From the NCBI RefSeq assembly GCF_033807715.1, contig NC_084590.1:5199593-5263592 (forward strand): a stretch of DNA of 64,000 nt, written 5' to 3'. Of the stretch, positions 59,001 through 64,000 are shown in pieces. Source of the DNA: Cololabis saira. Lineage: Eukaryota > Chordata > Actinopteri > Beloniformes > Belonidae. Under the pieces are notes generated by a model. The model saw only the letters and a program-made list of their open reading frames with translations, was not told the DNA's origin and did no database searches. A program made the position numbers and the translations under genes. The first letter of the stretch is position 1, and every line of letters begins with the position of its first letter.

Positions 59001-59356
59001 CCCCGACGGCCATGTTTCTGTTGTTCCCTGCATCCTTCCGTCTCCCATCCCGCTACCCTGCTGTCCTCTTGACCCACAGCTAACCTCTCTTCCAAGAAAC
59101 CCAAGATTGTCATGTGAAAACAGATGAAAGAAATAATGTTCTTAGGATAAAACCCCAGATTAAAAGCATACTTTGTTTCTCCGTGCATTTAAACTGACGA
59201 GTGATGGATGAAAATGGCTTTTCTGTTGTGTGTAAAGACAAGAACTAGATGATAAACGCTTCATTTGTGGCCTGCCCTGCGTCTCTTCCATAAGCAGCTT
59301 TAAAAAGGTTCTGGCTTCTTTTCACTGACCAACTGAACTCTGCCTTCGACTGCTCA

Positions 59357-59358
<2 letters not shown>
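59001..59358. other. no feature recognised
   Basis: Nothing supported in this stretch. Confidence 0.4.
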
Positions 59359-59419
<61 letters not shown>

Positions 59420-59452
59420 GCGTGTGCGTGTGCGCGCGCGCGCGTGTGTGTT
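59359..59452. repeat. GT/GC dinucleotide microsatellite
   Basis: (GT)n of about 55 bp passing into CGTGTG and CGCG variants. A GCAT/GCGT-type repeat follows at 59590-59660. Confidence 0.97.
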
Positions 59453-59828
59453 AACAAGTACATACAAACCCACCATAGATACTTCAGTGTTGTACTTAAT
59501 GGAACCATGTTTCTCTTTTACCAGCTCTGTAGTTTTACTTGGATTTGCTTTCATCCGTTGCTGTGCTAGTTTCACACCGGGGTGTGCGTGAATGCGTGTG
59601 TGCCTGCGTGCATGCGTGCGTGCATGCGTGCATGCATGCATGCATGCGTGCATGCATCTGTGCGTGCTTCAGGTCTGTGTATTACCACAGTGCCTGCATG
59701 AAGAAGGAAAAATCCAAATCAGGTTGATTTATCCACCTCTGTTGTGACTGATGGAGAGAGAACTTCATGGCATTGCAGAATCCAAGTGATCATACAGAAC
59801 GTTAAGGCTAAATTGGGCATATTGTCTT

Positions 59829-60289
59829 AGGCCACGTTTCCACATAGCCAGGTATTTACAAAAATGGATATTTCCCCCTCTACGTTTTGAAAAATATCAT
59901 CATTTACACAAACCTGCATAAATAGCTGTTAAGGTGCTATGAGCAGCCAAACCTGCAGGGGAAAGTGTAACGAGAAGATAAAGTCATGCTAGCCAATCAG
60001 AATCCTGGAAAAAAACATCAACAAATGACACGTGGGCAAACTAATTGTAACCAAAGGTGTCACTCATGACGATGGTGACGTTTCTGTCTCATAATGTGAC
60101 GTTCTGAAGCCTAAATGTCTGTTTCTCTCTGTTTACAAGCAAACGTGAAGACGGAGTTTTTGCAAATCTCCACTTTGGCCGGAGTTTTCAGGAATGATGG
60201 TTTTTGGTGACTTTGAGCTTCAGTTTCCGTGTAAACGAACGGCCAAAACATGAAAACACCACCGTTTTTGCTACATTTAAACGGGGCCT
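59829..60289. mobile_element. MITE with AGGCC(A/C)CGTTT termini
   Basis: The left end AGGCCACGTTTCCACATAGC and the reverse of the right end AGGCCCCGTTTAAATGTAGC agree at most positions. Length 461 bp, no coding capacity. The target duplication is unclear. Confidence 0.65.
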
Positions 60290-60537
60290 GATGTCCACAG
60301 GTGGATTAGGAGACAGAGGAAGATCATCATATGTGGTTCAAACCCCACATCAGTCATGCACACACAACAGTTGGTCTCTAACAAGACTCCAGCTGCAGTG
60401 GTTTACATTCACCAACATGTTACTGATGAACGGGCAGAAAGAGAGACATGAGTCCATTATCTTGGTGCAGTCAGATTGGAGGAATGGAGATGACGATGAG
60501 ATGAGAGGAAGAAGTACCACAATGACATATTAGAATA

Positions 60538-61067
60538 GAAAAGATGGAAGGGAGGAAAGAAGGAAGTAAGGAAGAAAGGAGAAAAGAAGGAAAGAAGGAA
60601 GGAAGTAGGAAAGGGAGTAAGGAAGGGAGAAAAGATGGAAGGAAGGGAGAAAGGAAGTAAGGAAGAAAGGAGAAAAAGAAGGAAAGAAGGAAGGAAGTAG
60701 GAAAGGGAGTAAGGGAAGGAGAAAAGATGGAAGGGAGGAATGGAAGGAAGGGATAAATGAGAAAAGAAGGAAAGAATGAAGGAAGAAGGAAAGGGAGTAA
60801 GGAAGGGAGAAAAGATGGAAGGAAGGGAGAAAGGAAGGAAAGAAGGGAGGGAAGCAGGAAGGAATGGAGAAAATAAGGAAAAAAGGAAGGAAAAGCAAAG
60901 AAGGTAATAAAGGAACGAATGATGAAAGGGAGGTAGGAAGAAAAAGGAGTAAAGGAGGGTAAAAAAGGAGCAAAAGAGGAAAGGAAGAAGGAAGGAGAGA
61001 GCATGGCAGGAGGAAAGAAGGAGAGAAGAATTGGGTCATTTTGACCCGAAGACAGCACAAGGGGTTA
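60538..61067 (-). mobile_element. purine-rich repeat with piggyBac-like TTAA-CCC border
   Basis: On the minus strand it begins TTAACCCCTTGTGCTGTCTT, then CGGGTCAAAATGACCC, then a long pyrimidine tract. The plus strand shows GGAAGTAGGAAAGGGAGTAA twice and GGAGAGAGCATGGCAGGAGG, both related to the array at 30989-31975. A CCC terminus at TTAA is the piggyBac signature. The other terminus is not evident. Confidence 0.55.
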
Positions 61068-61689
61068 AATGTCACATACATAAATAAAATAATTAATAAC
61101 AAAAACAATGAATGTACAGTTGATGTGAGACTGTCGTAGACTGATATCCAGCTCCTCTCCCTCCCTCACATGCAGCTCCAGCTCCATAGGTACGTACTCT
61201 TACCTTAGCGTGGCCGTGCAGCTGGGCAGATGTGTGATCTAATGAGTGGAGACAATCTCCTGACATGGTGCCGTCCATCAGTGTTCTCAGTGGACACGGA
61301 CACCAGCAGCCTGCTTCAGCTGAGACCAGCCCTCCTGTCTGCAGACATTTGTGGGCTTCTCCCAGCACGCCTGTCACAGGGCATGAATGTTCAGCCTCAC
61401 ATGTTCACTGGCCTACCTTACCATAAGCACTTTTTAGTGCTTACACGGAAATAACTCTGAATGTGATTACTGTTGATGCACATAATGGTAAAAAACAACT
61501 TAGTATGAGCTTCAAGGTCTTTTGTATACATGCAGAGAATGTCTCTCTGCAGGACAGCTGGATGACGGGCGGGTGGCATGACCGTACTGGGGGTGAATAT
61601 TTTCTATTAGTGTAGATATTGCAGCAGTTGATGAGTGTAATATTTTATATGACCAGTACTGGAGTTGAGGGGGGATGAGGGGGGGATGG
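61068..61689. other. no feature recognised
   Basis: No exon or transposon end that I can support. Confidence 0.4.
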
Positions 61690-61691
61690 CA

Positions 61692-61820
61692 TCCCCCCTG
61701 AAATAAAAACAGTCCAAATCACCCCCCCCTGAAATAAAAACAGTCCAAATCATCCCCCCCTGAAATAAAAACAGTCCAAATCATCCCCCCCTGAAATAAA
61801 AACGGTCCAAATCATCCCCC
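61692..61820. repeat. 31-bp tandem repeat, four units
   Basis: Units of TGAAATAAAAACAGTCCAAA plus TCATCCCCCCC start at 61699, 61730, 61761 and 61792. The C-run varies from six to eight. Confidence 0.95.
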
Positions 61821-61904
61821 ATGTAAAACTGCCATCCCTCCTTTCCATCCCTTATGTCATTTCATCAATGAATGTGGTTTTACTGCTATTTCAACATTTA
61901 GAGT

Positions 61905-62223
61905 CATCACCAGAAAAATAACACCAGAAAAATAACTTATTTGACAATTTTCACCTGTTTCAAGTAAATTTTCACTTGAAATAAGTAGGAAAATCTGCCA
62001 GTGGAACAAGATTTATCTTCTTATTACAAGCAATAAAATCTTGTTCCACTGGCAGATTTTTCTACTTATTTTAAGTGAAAATCTACTTGAAACAGGTGAA
62101 AATTGTTGTTTTTTCCAGTGATGAGTCTTGTTTTAAGTGTAATGAGATTTTTTTTACTAAAATGAGACATTTTAACTAGAAATAAGACAAATATTCTTGT
62201 TAAGATTTTGAGATTTTGCAGTG
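61905..62223. mobile_element. long-hairpin MITE, copy 2, left-truncated
   Basis: It follows 32303-32710 from ATTTGACAATTTTCACCTG to GAGATTTTGCAGTG with few changes. The first 100 bp or so are missing. The central CACTGGCAGATTTTTCTACT is inverted within the copy. Confidence 0.85.
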
Positions 62224-62760
62224 ATCCATGTTACTTATCCTGTGAAGGACAGAGTCATATTGATAAGTTCAGAAAAGTGTTTTTTATTGTTGTGTTTTGA
62301 TGTATTTGATGTAAGCCCAGTGGATATTTAAAGCTTACAGAAGGCTGCATTTAACTGCTGCTATGTCATTCCTGCAGTATTTCTGCAGCTGTTTTGGTCA
62401 CTGCTATTATTAGTAATATATTCTATTATTTGTAATCAGCACAAATTATCTGTCCCCATATGATAAAATCCACCACCACCCCTGATTCTTTTTTACAACT
62501 CCAGTACTGTATATGAGGAATTTTGAAACAGAAGCAACAATGACCTGTTCCACAGCTGAAGCCATGTGTGAGGAGCAGATTAACACCTAGTTGTACCTGC
62601 AGACCAGTCCCCAGCCTATAACCAGGGTTATTTAGCATCATGGATGAGACCCATGGTAACATGCTTACTGCTTTGCTTGTGACATCCAGCCTTACTACCC
62701 TAACAACTGAAGGGAAGTTAGGGAGGGTAAAAATTGTGAAATATCGTGGATCCTCTACGG
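62224..62760. other. no feature recognised
   Basis: Nothing supported. Confidence 0.4.
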
Positions 62761-63345
62761 CAGTGGTTCCCAACCTTTTTTCCTTGTCCCCCCTAATTGT
62801 GCCCCCCGACCCGTACGTACTAGCACCAAAAGAGTAAAGTGATTTGTTACAAATCTTTAATTGAAAAAATTTATTACGTTTTTTTGATACATTTCTCTTT
62901 GATTTACCCTGTATTTAGTTTTTCTCACCTTCCTTTTGTGTCACCAATGTATAAAATGCGCACAAAAAAATAATTGCAAGGACATAAAAATATTTCTGAA
63001 AAATGTCTCTTTTAATATGAGAGCAACATTTTTCCTTTAACAACCTGTCAGAGTAGTAGTATGATTAAATGTTGAATAATGATATAATAATACGTTTTTA
63101 AGTTTTTATCCTGATAAATAACTTATAGTATTTTAAAATGACCAAAATATATTTCTAAGTGGGTTTATACAGACTTGGATTACTGTATTCCATTAGGTGT
63201 GTTATTATGATTTTTTATTTATTTAACATGTGCAAATATAATTTTTTACAACTGCATATCCTCAAAGCAGACAAAGTTTCGCGCCCCCCCAGAGATCTCT
63301 GGCGCCCCCCCAGGGGGGGCCCGGACCCCAGGTTGGGAGACACTG
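62761..63345. mobile_element. hAT non-autonomous element, 585 bp
   Basis: Ends CAGTGGTTCCCAACCTTTTT and CCAGGTTGGGAGACACTG are imperfect inverted copies of a widespread hAT terminus. The interior is A/T-rich with G/C-rich runs near the right end (GGCGCCCCCCCAGGG). The left 8-mer CTCTACGG and the right-side ATCTAC share TCTAC, a decayed target duplication at best. A mariner-type MITE begins five bases beyond the right end. Confidence 0.75.
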
Positions 63346-63350
63346 ATCTA

Positions 63351-63627
63351 CAGAACTGTCTCAGAAAATTAGAATATTGTGATAAAGTCCTTTATTTTCT
63401 GTAATGCAAAAATGTCATACATTCTGGATTCATTACAAATCAACTGAAATATTGCAAGCCTTTTATTATTTTAATATTGCTGATCATGGTTTACAGTTTA
63501 AGAAAACTCAATCTCAAAAAATTAGAATATTCTGGGAATCTTAATCTTAAACTGTAAACCATAATCAATTGCATTACAGAAAATACAGAACTTTATCACA
63601 ATATTCTAATTTTCTGAGACAGTCCTG
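63351..63627. mobile_element. mariner-type MITE, copy 2, TSD TA
   Basis: Termini CAGAACTGTCTCAG and CTGAGACAGTCCTG between TA at 63349-63350 and 63628-63629. It is the same family as 41648-41966, with about 40 bp missing from the right half. Confidence 0.9.
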
Positions 63628-63629
63628 TA

Positions 63630-64000
63630 CATCTCAACCTTTTCAACCTTGTGTTGTGCATTAGTAGTCCAGTAGAGCCGAAACGGTAACAACAACTCTG
63701 TGTCTCGACTCTGACTGAAAGTTTCTTTCCAAGTGACGGATGAGCTGCTAGTGATTGGTCAACGACAGGTCTTTACACCCAGGTGTCGGTAATCCTCGCT
63801 GGAGCACAGTCATCAACACTGATCAAACCAAACCAGTGCAAAAGGAATTCCTAGATTCATTTACGAGATCCGCTCCACACTCACTCAGGGTCATGAAGGG
63901 GTCTGACTCCAGCCCAGCTGTCAGAAAACACCATGAACACAGTCAGGCTAACATGTTATCCATCATTCACCACAGACGCACATGTCCATGAATTCAGAAG
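63630..64000. other. no feature recognised
   Basis: No gene or repeat that I can support up to the window end. Confidence 0.4.

Noticed and set aside
60471..61108. Frames of 192-195 codons, Phe/Leu/Pro/Ser-rich
   Set aside because: Pyrimidine tract of the piggyBac-like repeat.

Overview
The window reads as non-coding chromosomal DNA from a teleost fish. It has no bacterial-style gene packing. It is dense in microsatellites and carries the repeat types typical of fish: an L2-type LINE with both reading frames open, RTE/Rex3-like and L1/Tx1-like LINE relics, many short hAT, PIF/Harbinger-like and Tc1/mariner-like non-autonomous DNA transposons, tRNA-type SINEs and Ty3/gypsy debris. The species cannot be told from the sequence alone.

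Only one segment looks like a host coding exon: a 177-bp, GC-rich, phase 1-1 exon at 28499-28675 (+) with good splice sites. I could not assign it to a gene. Much of the rest is probably intron or intergenic sequence. The other coding-looking segments are transposon genes. The L2 LINE (about 1723-6996, minus strand) has an intact ORF1 (zinc-knuckle-like motif plus SGNH esterase, 290 aa) and an intact ORF2 (endonuclease plus reverse transcriptase, 1032 aa). The two lie in the same frame, separated by one UGA stop.

Layout: 1-1110 no feature seen; 1.1-1.7 kb Harbinger-like MITE (family A); 1.7-7.0 kb L2; 7.1-8.6 kb L1/Tx1 relic; 9.1-10.2 kb GGAT array; 11.0-12.2 kb Rex3-like relic split by a MITE (family B); 12-17 kb old SINE, MITE and Tc1 relics; 17.6-19.0 kb family B MITE with a nested repeat; 19-25 kb SINEs and three hAT elements with perfect 8-bp target duplications; 24.9-25.8 kb gypsy integrase relic with a MITE inside it; 26.8-27.3 kb palindromic MITE; 28.5 kb exon; 28.8-29.4 kb family A MITE; 31.0-32.1 kb purine array; 32-37 kb hairpin, Harbinger-like, foldback, Tc1 and hAT elements; 38.3-39.8 kb L1/Tx1 relic; 39.8-40.6 kb family B MITE; 41.6 kb mariner-type MITE; 43.3-44.3 kb an ISL2EU-like deletion derivative with two convergent gene starts, one a THAP domain; 45-48.5 kb simple repeats, a GC-rich island and Rex3; 48.7-49.3 kb family A MITE; 50.7-53.5 kb hexanucleotide array interrupted by a hAT element; 55.8-58.1 kb Harbinger-like MITE, LINE tail and a hAT inside an L2 tail; 59.8-63.6 kb further MITEs, one of which landed next to a hAT terminus.

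Most long open frames outside the L2 are artefacts of simple repeats whose period is a multiple of three or whose unit lacks stop codons. The most informative signals are the L2 ORF1-UGA-ORF2 arrangement, the two-gene deletion derivative at 43.3-44.3 kb, the unidentified exon, and the nested insertions whose target duplications give a relative order of events.
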